Source of the DNA: Egicoccus sp. AB-alg2
GTDB lineage: Bacteria; Actinomycetota; Nitriliruptoria; Nitriliruptorales; Nitriliruptoraceae
Length of the DNA stretch: 64,000 nt
Direction: 5' to 3'
Assembly: GCF_041821065.1 (NCBI RefSeq)
Contig: NZ_JBGUAX010000008.1
Coordinates: forward strand, 248,001-312,000
The translations under genes were made by a program, and so were the position numbers. The notes under the pieces are model-generated. The model did not search any database. It saw nothing but the letters and a program-made list of their open reading frames with translations, and was not told the origin of the DNA. Shown one piece after another: positions 18,239 to 26,499 of the stretch. The stretch's first letter is position 1, and the number at the start of each line of letters is the position of its first letter.

Positions 18239-18541
18239 TCAGGCCGGAGCGACCTCGGTGTCCTCCTCGCCGCCGTCGCCGATCCCACGGATCAGCCCGA
18301 TCAGCGCATCGATGAGCTGCTGCAGCAGATCGTTCAGGATGCCGGACAGGTCGACGCCGTCCAGCAGCCCGGCGATGGCACACAGGAGGTTGCCGAGAAG
18401 ATTGCCAGGACCGGGCTCGGCGGTGATGTCGAGGTCGATCTGGCTCAGCTGCACCCGCAGACCCAACAGATCGAGATCGAGCGGACCCAGGGTGAGATCA
18501 AGGATGGGACAGACGTCTTGTTCCGGAGGTTCCTCGCTCAT
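18239..18541 (-). CDS. Small acidic Leu/Asp-rich protein of unknown function
   Basis: 100-aa protein with alternating Asp-Leu repeats (LDLTLGPLDLDLLGLRVQLS) followed by an amphipathic, Leu/Ile/Gly-rich segment (GNLLGNLLCAIAGLLDGVDL and ILNDLLQQLIDALIGLIRGI). Similar Leu-Gly-Asn-Leu-Leu-Cys-Ala motifs occur in a widespread actinobacterial family, often secreted; this copy has no signal peptide and starts with an acidic MSEEPPEQD leader. It converges on the helical-protein gene. Confidence 0.6.
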   Translation of the reverse strand: MSEEPPEQDVCPILDLTLGPLDLDLLGLRVQLSQIDLDITAEPGPGNLLGNLLCAIAGLLDGVDLSGILNDLLQQLIDALIGLIRGIGDGGEEDTEVAPA

Positions 18542-18648
18542 GTCGTGCCCTCTCGTGGCGCCACCTGCGTCGGCGGGTGACGCCTGGTCGCCGGGAACGA
18601 GCGGTGCGATCGACGCTAACACGGTGCCTGTGGCGTGAACCCGGACGG

Positions 18649-19200
18649 ATGACCTCAATACGTCTGGTTGCATGGCGAACCGGGTCGACGGAACGAGGGC
18701 GCACGGGGCCTGCACGACACGCCCCGGCCCGACGAGGCGATCGACGTCCTACGTCAAGCTCGCCGGACCCGCTCGAGGCGCTCGGATGGATCCTCGCGCT
18801 GACGCTGGTCGCGACCGTGCTGCACGGCAAGCTGCTGATGCTGCTCGGTTCTACGCCCGTCGTGCTCACGCTCGGTTGGTTCCGTCCGCCGCTGTGGCAC
18901 GCCTTCCTGGACACGCTGCGCGATCCCGAACTGCACCTGCAGTTGCACGCGCTCGCCGGGTGACGCGGTCGCGGGTTCCTCACGGCCCTGCTGACCGGGC
19001 AGCCGTCGTCGTTCACGGCCGAGTGGGTCCACGTGCTCGCCTTCGCTGCCATGCTGCCATGGGGGCTCGCGCTCGGCGTCGCGACCGTCGCCTATGCCCA
19101 GCGGCGGCGTGGCATCTGCGGCGTCTGCACCCGCGGCGTCCCGGAAGTGCTGCCGTCGTCGCTGCCCGCCGCTCGTGCCACCCTCGCGAGCTCGAGCTGA
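18649..19200 (+). pseudogene. Membrane protein interrupted by an in-frame TGA
   Basis: The first part encodes a hydrophobic segment (LGWILALTLVATVLHGKLLM) and ends at a TGA at 18961-18963. The same frame continues past this stop with RGRGFLTALLTGQPSSFTAE and a second membrane helix (WVHVLAFAAMLPWGLALGVA), ending at a TGA at 19198. The continuation has clear protein and membrane character. The gene is best read as a roughly 180-aa membrane protein with a nonsense change. The true start is uncertain. Confidence 0.5.
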
Positions 19201-19300
19201 GGGCGACGTCGGATGCGGCTCGGGGGACGCTGTCGGGCTTCCGCGGGCCCCGCCCTGTGGTTCCGCCTCGGTCAGGGCCTCGAGGGCGAGGGGTGGCGGG

Positions 19301-19437
19301 TCACGAAGCGGACCGTCCACGTCCAACCGCTCCGGGGGTGGTCCCGTCCACCTGTGTGAAGGCGCGGGTGAAGGCAGCCTCGGAGCGGTAGCCGAGCGAG
19401 GCGGCGACCCGGCTGACGGTGAGCACCCCCATCACGG
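19301..19437 (-). pseudogene. C-terminal stub of an AraC-family regulator
   Basis: About 45 codons encode the second AraC helix-turn-helix and tail (LTVSRVAASLGYRSEAAFTR then AFTQVDGTTPGAV). No ligand domain or first helix-turn-helix can be found upstream in any frame, so this is the leftover end of a deleted regulator. Confidence 0.6.
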
Positions 19438-19526
19438 TGACCATCGCTTCGCTGGTGGGCGTCCCGGTCGGGTGAACGACGTGCTGCACGTCACTGGCGC
19501 AGCCTCCTGCCCCGCTGGGATTGCGA

Positions 19527-19820
19527 TCACGGTGTGACGCTGCGGCCGAGCCCGGGTGCGACGTGTGCGACGAACGCGTCGTCGGGGTAGCAGAAGGCCC
19601 AGTCCTCACCCTGCTCGAACGACTGGACGACCGGGTGCTCCGTCGAGCGGGCGTGGGCGGTGGCATGACGTCCCGGCGAAGAGTCGCAGCACCCGACGTG
19701 CCCGCAGTCCATGCACAGCCGTAGGTGCACCCACCGCTGCCCGAGAACCAGGCACTCCTCGCAGCCGCTGGGTGAGGTGGGATCGACGGGAGTCAACTGC
19801 TGGAGGTGCTGGCAGCTCAT
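19527..19820 (-). CDS. UBP-type zinc-finger protein
   Basis: 97-aa single-domain protein. It carries the zf-UBP pattern: C and H of CQHLQQL, CEEC, then CMDCGHVGCCDSS, with the distal His residues in GRHATAHARSTEHPVV, and GEDWAFCYPDDAFVAH. In eukaryotes this fold binds ubiquitin C-termini. Actinobacterial stand-alone copies have no established role. The start at 19820 is preferred over 19832 because GGAG sits nine bases upstream. It lies 40 bp after the DUF5996 gene, in the same direction. Confidence 0.75.
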   Translation of the reverse strand: MSCQHLQQLTPVDPTSPSGCEECLVLGQRWVHLRLCMDCGHVGCCDSSPGRHATAHARSTEHPVVQSFEQGEDWAFCYPDDAFVAHVAPGLGRSVTP

Positions 19821-19860
19821 GGTCGTCTCCATGTCGTCTGTCTCGAAGCAGGCGCGGACG

Positions 19861-20820
19861 TCAGGGTGCGGCCCTCGTGGCCAGGTCGGCGAGATCCCAG
19901 CCAGCCGTGCGGGCTCCGGCTCGGTAGGCGTCCTCGAGGAAGCCCAGCAGCGTGGTCCGGGGGTCGGCCGCGGTCCGCACGGCGTCGTACGGCAGGATCG
20001 CGGTCCCCGACGCCTCGTTCCAGGTCGCCGCGCGAGCGGTCAGCGGCTGGCTGACGAGCCCGTCCGGTGCCGGTGCGGTGTAGGAGTAGTAGGCGGGGTA
20101 GGGGACCTGCTCGTCGCCGGGCCAGAACCCGAAGGCGATCGTCTCGTGCGAGTACGCCTCCGCCTCCACCACCCCGGCGCCCGCCCTCGTCGGGGCCCGT
20201 CGGCCCGAGAAGCGGGCGTGCGCGAGGTCGAAGCTGTGCCAGAACAGGTGCACGGGGCTCTGCTTGCCGTTGAACCGCCCGGCGAACTCCTCGAGGACGG
20301 CGGTGCTCGACCGCAGCACCTGGGCGAAGCGTGCGACCGCGTCGCCGTCGTAGGTGTCGTGCTCGCGGTCTTCGTGGAACGGCGGCCCGTCGAGGTCGTA
20401 GGGGGTCATGTCCGCCTCGACCGTGATGCCCAGCCGTTCGAGGGCGGCCAGCAGTTCGTCGTGGAAGCGTGCGCAGGCAAACCGGGGCAGCAGGGCGAAC
20501 TGTTCGACCGCGCCGCGGCTGTCGACGATCCGCATAGCATGCTCACGCAGGTCGAGGCGCAACTCCACGGCCCGTCCGTCACCGACCGGCAGCATCCCGG
20601 TCGTCAGTCCGTCGACCGTCACGTGCAGTGTGACGTGCCACCAGTGGTTGGCGAACGGCGCGAGCGCGAGCCGGATCTTGCCGATCATCTGGCTGTAGCG
20701 GTGGAGCGTGTCCTTGGTGTCCCGCCAGCCGTCCAGCGGAAGGGCCGGCCAGGGGTCCATTGCCGCGGTCGCCCTCATGTCTGGCCCTTTGGGATGACGG
20801 GCTCGTGGATCCTCGGCCAT
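19861..20820 (-). CDS. DUF5996 family protein
   Basis: 319-aa protein matching the DUF5996 pattern, with WPALPLDGWRDTKDTLHRYS near the start, PFANHWWHVTLHVTVDGLTT, HLFWHSFDLAHARFSGRRAP and YSHETIAFGFWPGDEQVPYP. This family has conserved His/Trp/Asp residues but no known reaction. The start at 20820 follows AGAGAGGAG; a shorter start at the MDPWPALP methionine is possible. Probably co-transcribed with the zinc-finger gene downstream. Confidence 0.78.
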   Translation of the reverse strand: MAEDPRARHPKGPDMRATAAMDPWPALPLDGWRDTKDTLHRYSQMIGKIRLALAPFANHWWHVTLHVTVDGLTTGMLPVGDGRAVELRLDLREHAMRIVDSRGAVEQFALLPRFACARFHDELLAALERLGITVEADMTPYDLDGPPFHEDREHDTYDGDAVARFAQVLRSSTAVLEEFAGRFNGKQSPVHLFWHSFDLAHARFSGRRAPTRAGAGVVEAEAYSHETIAFGFWPGDEQVPYPAYYSYTAPAPDGLVSQPLTARAATWNEASGTAILPYDAVRTAADPRTTLLGFLEDAYRAGARTAGWDLADLATRAAP

Positions 20821-21140
20821 GTCGTCGACTCCTCTCTGCTCGCAGCGTGTCGAGTGTTGCTGGTCAGGGGCCGTCGATGCGCTCGGAGTGGCCGGGTGTT
20901 GCAGCGAGGATGCAGGCCCAGCCGTCCTCGGTGAGTACGGCAAGGGTGGGGCGGGGCGGGCGTCGTCGGGGTGGGGGCGGCGCCACTATCGACGCTTCTC
21001 CAGCCGCGTGACGACGTGCGCAGTCTCGTCCATGCCCCGCGACCGCACCCAGCGAGGCGGTCCGGGCTGCAGCCCTCGGGCTGCTGTGCCAGCATGGGCA
21101 GGCACGCGACTTCCGACGCAGCGAGCGGATAGAGCGCACG

Positions 21141-22106
21141 GTGAAGATCAGCGTCGTGGTGGCGTCCCGTCCCGACGTCGCGCCGAGCGATGACTTGGCC
21201 GTGGCGGCGACCGCCGACCGGCTCGGGTTCGGTGAGTTGTGGATCGGTGAGGGCTGGGTGTGGGACGCCTTCGTCCTCGCGACGGCGATCGCCGCCCGGA
21301 CCGACCGGATCGCGCTGACGGTCGGGCCGATCCCCGTCTCCATCCGTGACCCGCTGATGATCGCGCGGGCCGCCGCCTCGACGGCCGCCGTCGCGGGCCG
21401 GCCGGTCGGCGTCGCGCTCGGCACGTCGAGCGTCCGCTACGTCGAAGGGGCGCATGGCCGCCGACGCCACCGTCCCGCGACGGCGCTCTCGGAGAGCGCT
21501 CAGGCCGTCCGTGCCCTCTTCCGCGGTGGCCCCGTGGCCTTCGAAGGTGAGGTGATCTCCACGAACAGCGGCGGGCTCACCTTGGAGCCGCCGGGCGGCC
21601 CAGTCACCGTCGCAGCGTTCGGCGATCGAGCCATCGAGGTCGCGGCCACCCACGCGGATCGGATGGTGCTCGACCTGGTCTCGCCGGAGATGGCCGCCGA
21701 GTTCCGTGGCCGCCTGGACGCGGCCGCGACTGGAGCTGGACGACCCGCGCCACCGCTCGCGGCGTGGATCCCGGTCGCCATCGACCCCGAGCCGCGAACG
21801 ACCGAGCAGATCACCCGCAGCCTCGTCGGGTACCTCGGCGTCGCCGGGTACGCCGAGATGTTCTGGCGCGCCGGCTTCGGCGCGGCCGTCGACCTCGCGG
21901 CCACGGGTGCTTGCCGCGAGCAACTTCTCGACGCGCTCCCGGAGGACGCGGCGCAGCGGATGGGGATCGTCGGCGACATCGGCACGGTCGAGGCGCGCCT
22001 CGCGACCTACGCCGCGGCTGGTCTGGACGAGCTCGTCGTCGTGCCGGCCACGGCGGGAGACCCTGCCGGTGAACGGACCCTGACGGCGCTGGCCGAGCTG
22101 CGGTGA
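21141..22106 (+). CDS. LLM-class (F420-type) flavin-dependent oxidoreductase
   Basis: 321-aa luciferase-like TIM-barrel enzyme. Features are an early strand (KISVVVASRPDVAPSDD), the barrel segment LGFGELWIGEGWVWDAFVLA, TDRIALTVGPIPVSIRDPLM, and a C-terminal YAAAGLDELVVVPATAG. Relatives use F420 or FMN and reduced deazaflavin to act on diverse substrates; the substrate here is unknown. GTG start. It is the last chromosomal gene before the left repeat of the integrated element. Confidence 0.82.
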   Translation: MKISVVVASRPDVAPSDDLAVAATADRLGFGELWIGEGWVWDAFVLATAIAARTDRIALTVGPIPVSIRDPLMIARAAASTAAVAGRPVGVALGTSSVRYVEGAHGRRRHRPATALSESAQAVRALFRGGPVAFEGEVISTNSGGLTLEPPGGPVTVAAFGDRAIEVAATHADRMVLDLVSPEMAAEFRGRLDAAATGAGRPAPPLAAWIPVAIDPEPRTTEQITRSLVGYLGVAGYAEMFWRAGFGAAVDLAATGACREQLLDALPEDAAQRMGIVGDIGTVEARLATYAAAGLDELVVVPATAGDPAGERTLTALAELR

Positions 22107-22291
22107 CGCCCCCGCCCGCCGGCGCTTCCGGCTCGTTCTTCAAGCAGGTTCGCCGGCACCTCCTGCGCCTATGTGCCCGGTCCGCGTGCCATCGCCAACC
22201 AGTTCGGTCGTTCGTCGTGACGCTGAGCAAGAGCGGGGAGTCAGGGCGCCATTCGTTCCCAGCCGGCGGAACGAGGCCGTTCAACGACTAC

Positions 22292-22508
22292 CCGTGAAAC
22301 GCCGAGAACCGGGCGCGAAGGCCCGGTTCTCGTGTGTGCGCCGCCAGGGACTCGAACCCCGAACCTGCCGGTTAAGAGCGGGATCGAAGGCGTCCACCGC
22401 ACACCACGTTCGTCCAGGAAAGCCGCTCTGACCAGTGCAAACGCTCGGTTGGGGTCCACTGACGTCCACCGCAACCCACCGTGCGCGCTGGAGTTAGGGC
22501 GCAGATAG
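22292..22508 (-). repeat. Left direct repeat with tRNA-Lys(CUU) 3' half
   Basis: On the minus strand the core 22378-22337 reads as a tRNA from the anticodon loop (CTCTTAA, anticodon CUU) through the variable loop, T arm (GGTTCGAGTCC) and acceptor strand, without an encoded CCA. The 5' half is absent; instead, element sequence containing GCGGTGGACGCCTTCGAT precedes it. A terminator hairpin follows. The repeat continues to about 22508 (GGAGTTAGGGCGCAG). The same arrangement recurs at 35754-35969. Confidence 0.82.
22304..22331 (-). terminator. tRNA-type terminator hairpin, left copy
   Basis: GAGAACCGGGC pairs perfectly with GCCCGGTTCTC around a 6-base loop, directly after the tRNA 3' end. The right copy has a compensated stem change (GGGC/GCCC versus GGCC/GGCC), supporting a functional hairpin. 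Confidence 0.75.
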
Positions 22509-22719
22509 TCCTCACTTGTAGGACTGGTAAGCGGGAGACCACTGCGGGCCGCGACCGCCTGGGCCAGGCTGCTGGCCGCGCATAGCCGTGGACGAGGTTT
22601 CGGTGCATGAGAGGCGCGCAGCCTTCTCGTACCAGGAATTCGCCATGACGCTCCCCGTCTCAGCTGGAGAAACTTGGTTGGCCTGCTCCACGACGAGGCG
22701 ATTCTTGAGTGCCTGCAGG

Positions 22720-23697
22720 CTACTGTGCTGGTAATAGCGAAGCAGCTAGCGACCCCGAGATGGGAAGGCCCAGAAGCTCCTCGAGCCACGAGTACTGACC
22801 GCTCGGATTGCACTCCAGAAAGAAGAACTGGCCATCCTCGTCCTCGACGAGATCGAAGGCACCGTATCCCAGTTCACTGCGCCTCAGATACTCCACGCAG
22901 TACTCCAGGACAAGACTGGGGGGATCTTCCTTGGCAAATGTCACGTCATTACTTGTCTGCGATTGGCGCCAATCGACGCGCGACTTGCCGTTGGTATAGA
23001 TAGCCGCGGGGAAGGCCTCTTCCTTCACGGTGGTGATTCGCCACTCGCGCCTCTTCTCCAGATAGGGTTGATAGATGCCAGGGAACGGAGAGACTACTCC
23101 CTGCAGTGCGTTCCGCTGAGGGAGGGCAAGCAGAGTGGTCGGCATCGCCATGACGTGGTTCTGGTCGGCGAGCACCCCTCGCGCCATCTTGACGACCAGA
23201 TTCTGGGTCTCGGCTCCCATGAACTTCTCGATCATGGACCAGTCCGAGGAAACCATAGTTCTAGGGATTTCAAAGCCGACCTCACGCGCCAGCAGAAGTT
23301 GCTGGAACTTGCGCTCGGCTCTCCAGAGCTGCAGCGGCGAACTCAACCATATGGACTCTGGCAAGACCGACCACAGGGCACGATTTAGAGATGTCACCTC
23401 GTTGACATAGGTCATCTGTCGGGAAACATTTTCTTCAGCGCCTGGAACGCGGAAGCTATTCGGTTTCCAGTACCAGGCTGCGTCAATATCTCTCACGTCT
23501 ACAAGGACGCTGCCGGCCTGAATCGAAACAGTGCCCTGTTCCGTGATGAGTATGGAGAAACTGCGTGACGAACCGATGGCTATGTCGGTTAACCAGAGAA
23601 GGACGCGAGCGCCATGCTTTTCTAAGTGTGATACCACCCTGCCGTAAGAGTGCTCCTCGGCACTCGAACTGACAATCAATATCAACGGCTTCTTCAC
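22720..23697 (-). CDS. MvdC/MvdD/TgmB-like ATP-grasp peptide ligase (graspetide synthetase)
   Basis: About 325 aa. The N-terminus (KPLILIVSSSAEEHSYGRVV) and DIDAAWYWKPNSFRVP match the pre-ATP-grasp domain of graspetide ligases. The middle has AERKFQQLLLAREVGFEIPR and the nucleotide-site LVVKMARGVL. The C-terminus AFDLVEDEDGQFFFLECNPS then GQYSWLEELLGLPI carries the N-P-x-G-Q-[WY]-x-W-[IL]-E hallmark of this enzyme group, including the metal-binding Glu and Asn. Such enzymes use ATP to join Thr/Ser/Lys side chains to Asp/Glu in a ribosomal precursor. The GTG at 23697 is favoured; an ATG at 23754 adds 19 unlikely residues. A precursor candidate lies 134 bp upstream on the same strand. More AT-rich than the chromosome. 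Confidence 0.85.
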   Translation of the reverse strand: MKKPLILIVSSSAEEHSYGRVVSHLEKHGARVLLWLTDIAIGSSRSFSILITEQGTVSIQAGSVLVDVRDIDAAWYWKPNSFRVPGAEENVSRQMTYVNEVTSLNRALWSVLPESIWLSSPLQLWRAERKFQQLLLAREVGFEIPRTMVSSDWSMIEKFMGAETQNLVVKMARGVLADQNHVMAMPTTLLALPQRNALQGVVSPFPGIYQPYLEKRREWRITTVKEEAFPAAIYTNGKSRVDWRQSQTSNDVTFAKEDPPSLVLEYCVEYLRRSELGYGAFDLVEDEDGQFFFLECNPSGQYSWLEELLGLPISGSLAASLLPAQ

Positions 23698-23830
23698 ATG
23701 GCACCTAGGATGTGGATACCACCAATGACTATGGAACGAACGCAGCCATGCCAAGCGACCTGTGACTCAGGACAAAGTCCTCAGAGGGCTTGCGGGGCTA
23801 TTGGTCGGTCCCGGGGAGTTGGCATGCGGC

Positions 23831-24007
23831 TCACTGGTCATCGAAGTCAGTATTCTGAGGTGGTGTCGACGCGTTAGACATGTTGGGACCGACTGGTGCC
23901 AAGGAACTCGCGAAAACATCAAGCACCGTGAGCGTCCTGTCCGGCTTCAGGCTGCTTGCCGCGCTCTGGTTGGTCGATACCGGGTCAGGTGCGACGGTGT
24001 CGCTCAT
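23831..24007 (-). CDS. Candidate graspetide precursor peptide
   Basis: 58-aa peptide too short for routine calling. GGAGG lies seven bases before the ATG, a strong ribosome site in an otherwise poor region. The N-terminal half is leader-like (MSDTVAPDPVSTNQ), with a central hydrophobic stretch (RTLTVLDVFASSLAPVG). The C-terminal tail is rich in residues that graspetide ligases use: Ser/Thr donors in NASTPPQNT and Asp acceptors in DFDD. It lies just upstream of the ATP-grasp ligase on the same strand. I cannot match it to a named precursor family, so the assignment rests on position, ribosome site and composition. Confidence 0.6.
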   Translation of the reverse strand: MSDTVAPDPVSTNQSAASSLKPDRTLTVLDVFASSLAPVGPNMSNASTPPQNTDFDDQ

Positions 24008-24380
24008 GGATCGCCTCCGAGGCTGTCGTTGTTCGCAGTTTCAGAACCCATTCGGGCTTGATCCGCAAGCCAGCAGCACCACTCTACAGATAGGGCTAAT
24101 CGGCGACACAGGGATGGGCAGATCCCTGGGCTCCGCGGCATTCGATGTGCGTGAAGCGCGCGAGCATGTGCGGGTTCCTCTGCCCATCAGGCTGTCGCAC
24201 GGACGGAGCGAGCTTTACCGGCGCTTCGGAAGTTGAGGGGCGCGGTAGCCGGATGAGCTGCTGCTGAGGATGCTCAGAGAAGCACACGGACCCCGCGAGA
24301 GTGGAGGTGCTGAAGCCACCCACCCTGGGGATCCCTGTGCTCGTCGAGCCTACGTTGCTGTGCTACTAGTGTGTCTTGCT

Positions 24381-24767
24381 CTAACGCTCGATACGGGACC
24401 TCACAGCCTCCATGAGTTTTGTCGCGTGGGATGCGCCTGTGAGCGAGTGGTGGGCCCAGAGCGTGACCTCGCGGTGGCCCCCTCTTTCCCACACGTACAT
24501 ATGAACGGTGGATCCGTTTATGTGGGCGCCTTGTGCCTTCGGGACGGCGCAGCCGACGGCGAAGGTCGGCGGGTCGTCGTCCAGTGCGGCGAACACGGAG
24601 TCGTCCTGGGGTGTGTACCAGGTTAGCGTCTCGCCGCCCATGAGCTTTGCGGTGATTCCACCGATTATGGCGCTCGCGCCGCGGCCCTCCTTGATGCCGG
24701 TCTGGAAGCCGGCGCCGCATTCTTTCACGCTCAAGGACGTCCTGAACTCAATCTGCTTCTCGCCCAT
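24381..24767 (-). CDS. Conserved-looking soluble protein of unknown function
   Basis: 128 aa, with a balanced composition and good coding character: EFRTSLSVKECGAGFQTGIK, ASAIIGGITAKLMGG, then ALDDDPPTFAVGCAVPK and VHMYVWERGGHREVTLWAHH. The alternating hydrophobic pattern suggests a small beta-rich domain. There is no signal peptide. GAGGAG lies upstream of the ATG. It is upstream of, and co-directional with, the graspetide precursor candidate, but the 370-bp gap leaves their relation open. Confidence 0.6.
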   Translation of the reverse strand: MGEKQIEFRTSLSVKECGAGFQTGIKEGRGASAIIGGITAKLMGGETLTWYTPQDDSVFAALDDDPPTFAVGCAVPKAQGAHINGSTVHMYVWERGGHREVTLWAHHSLTGASHATKLMEAVRSRIER

Positions 24768-25529
24768 GCACCTTGCTCCTCACCTGCGGCCCCTTGGCGA
24801 GTTATCGCCCCACACAAGCGAGGCAGACGTTAGGCCGCCAGTGAGAGTCCGTCAACATCTTGATGCGTAAGCCGCGCTGGTCGCCAAGCGTCTGGTTCCA
24901 TGCAAGCGGTGTTGGTGATGGCGATGTGCGTTATTGGCGTCGTTGGGAAGGTGCGGCTTAGAGTTCGGATGCCACCAACCCCGCTAGCATGATCGCGTCC
25001 CGGGGGCTTCGGGTTTGGTATCCCTGTCCTAACTGGCGTATCCGTTTCGCCTTCCGGTGGTGGTCCAAGGCTGGTGACAGACATCCAGGCCCGGTTCGGG
25101 CAATAGCCGCGTGCTCGGTGGGCCGCCCCCCCGATCCCGCAGCAGAGGTAGGGACTTAGTGCGACCGAGGTTGCGCACTGATACAGCCGCAAGATGGCCC
25201 CCACGTCCAATGCGATATCGGATCTTGTGAGGATCCTTGATCCTCTTCGTCAGGTGTGAGTTCGTCAAAGGATGAGCGACCACGCAATCGTGTTAATCTT
25301 GTCGATAGCCCCTTCGTACGTCTCCGGTGCCGATATGAAACTGCCGCGCCGTATTGCAAGGCCTGCCTCTGCTGCAAACTGGTCCGGCACCCTACGGTCT
25401 GGTGGGGCTGTCTTGCGCGAGAGTGCGGGCTAAGCTCTCCTCTTCCCAGGCCTGGCCTTGCTCTGACGTAGAGTTGAAGTGAAGCCCTCACGCTTGTCCG
25501 CAGTCCCTCGCGCACTTGCTAGTTGGCGC
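24768..25529. other. Gene-poor stretch of the element
   Basis: About 760 bp with lower GC. The open frames here are short, unusual in composition and without ribosome sites. A small inverted repeat (GGATC-TTGTGA-GGATCC area near 25213) and an AT-rich promoter-like patch near 25290-25310 are visible. It looks like decayed or regulatory DNA. Confidence 0.45.
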
Positions 25530-26393
25530 TCACCGAACCATGACCATGCCAGCGAACCTGCCGCCGGTCTGTCCAGTCGCTGCCATAGATGCACGGTGCG
25601 AGAAGAACGTTGGGCTCGTCATTGTGTCGTCGGACAGCAGCTCTATCTGCTCTGGCGGCACGCCGACTTCCAGCAGTTGCGCGGTAACCATGGCCCGCAG
25701 GTCCACGTGCGGTTTCGGCCCGTACGCCCATGACACGACGTTGTCGCCGAACTCAGCTGCGCACTCGGCCGCTTCCTTCGTACCCATCTCGAATGACGGC
25801 AACGAAATGCACGGGCCTACGGCAACCTGCAACTCGGTCGGGTCCGTGCCGTACTTCTCCACCATGGCTTGTACCGTGGCCGCCGCGACCCGGTCTCGGG
25901 CGCCCCGCCAGCCGGCGTGGCTTACACCAACCGCCTGACGGGCGCGGTCGTACAGCAGCACCGGTGCGCAGTCGGCCACGAGGACCGACAGGGGGACACC
26001 GCGCAGGTTGGTGACAAGCGCGTCGGTCGTTGCGATACCCGACTCGTAGTCGTGCGCACCGGCGCCGATCCGGTCCTCGCCGATCACTTCCACGTTCGGG
26101 CCGTGTGCGAGCTGGGCGACTACGAGGCGGGAGGGGTCGTACCCGAGCGACTCCGCGGCACGTCGACGGTTGTCCGCCACCCGGTCCGGGTCATCACCTG
26201 TCTGGAACGACAGATTCAGCGTCGCATACGGACCGTCCGATACTCCGCCGGCGCTGCTGGTGAACGCTGCCATCACCCGCTCGTCGGCAAACCGGGCATC
26301 GAACGCGACGGTCTGCCCGTCCGAGCGGGACCGTCCGCGTAGCTCGGCTGCAGCCAGTACGTTCACGTCGCGGGTATGCGTCAGTTCGATCAC
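25530..26393 (-). CDS. pgeF: PgeF/YfiH-family multicopper-fold purine nucleoside phosphorylase-like protein
   Basis: 287-aa member of the YfiH/laccase-domain family. Signatures are ASSAGGVSDGPYATLNLSFQ-like opening, VVAQLAHGPNVEVIGEDRIG, TDALVTNLRGVPLSVLVADC, AVGVSHAGWRGARDRVAAAT and VAVGPCISLPSFEMG. The Cys of VADCAP and the His residues of QLAHG and SHAGW are the expected zinc ligands. Family members clear wrong L-Ser from peptidoglycan precursors (PgeF) or act on adenosine (LACC1). A copy usually sits beside ftsZ; this one is in a mobile element. GTG at 26393 follows AAGGAG; GTG at 26414 is an alternative. Confidence 0.85.
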   Translation of the reverse strand: MIELTHTRDVNVLAAAELRGRSRSDGQTVAFDARFADERVMAAFTSSAGGVSDGPYATLNLSFQTGDDPDRVADNRRRAAESLGYDPSRLVVAQLAHGPNVEVIGEDRIGAGAHDYESGIATTDALVTNLRGVPLSVLVADCAPVLLYDRARQAVGVSHAGWRGARDRVAAATVQAMVEKYGTDPTELQVAVGPCISLPSFEMGTKEAAECAAEFGDNVVSWAYGPKPHVDLRAMVTAQLLEVGVPPEQIELLSDDTMTSPTFFSHRASMAATGQTGGRFAGMVMVR

Positions 26394-26499
26394 GTTCACT
26401 CCTTGTTCGGTCACTCGGGCTGCGGCCTGGTGTCACGGCCTATGTCCACACTGCCCGGAAGCTCAGGCATCGCAACCTGCATGCGCGCGAACACAACGG

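Noticed and set aside
18961-18963. Selenocysteine at the in-frame TGA
   Set aside because: The flanking sequence is not a known selenoprotein motif and no SECIS-like hairpin is evident directly after the codon.
22337-22378. A complete tRNA-Lys gene at the left repeat
   Set aside because: Only the anticodon loop to the acceptor 3' strand is present; the D arm and 5' acceptor strand cannot be found, so it is an attachment-site half.
23880-24236. Plus-strand frame with QNPFGLDPQ, recalling the PFGL motif of some ATP-grasp RiPP precursors
   Set aside because: It is on the opposite strand to the ligase, overlaps the better precursor candidate, lacks a ribosome site and has no Thr/Asp-rich core.
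24830-25210. Minus-strand 126-codon frame in the gene-poor part of the element
   Set aside because: Odd composition, no ribosome site and no domain.
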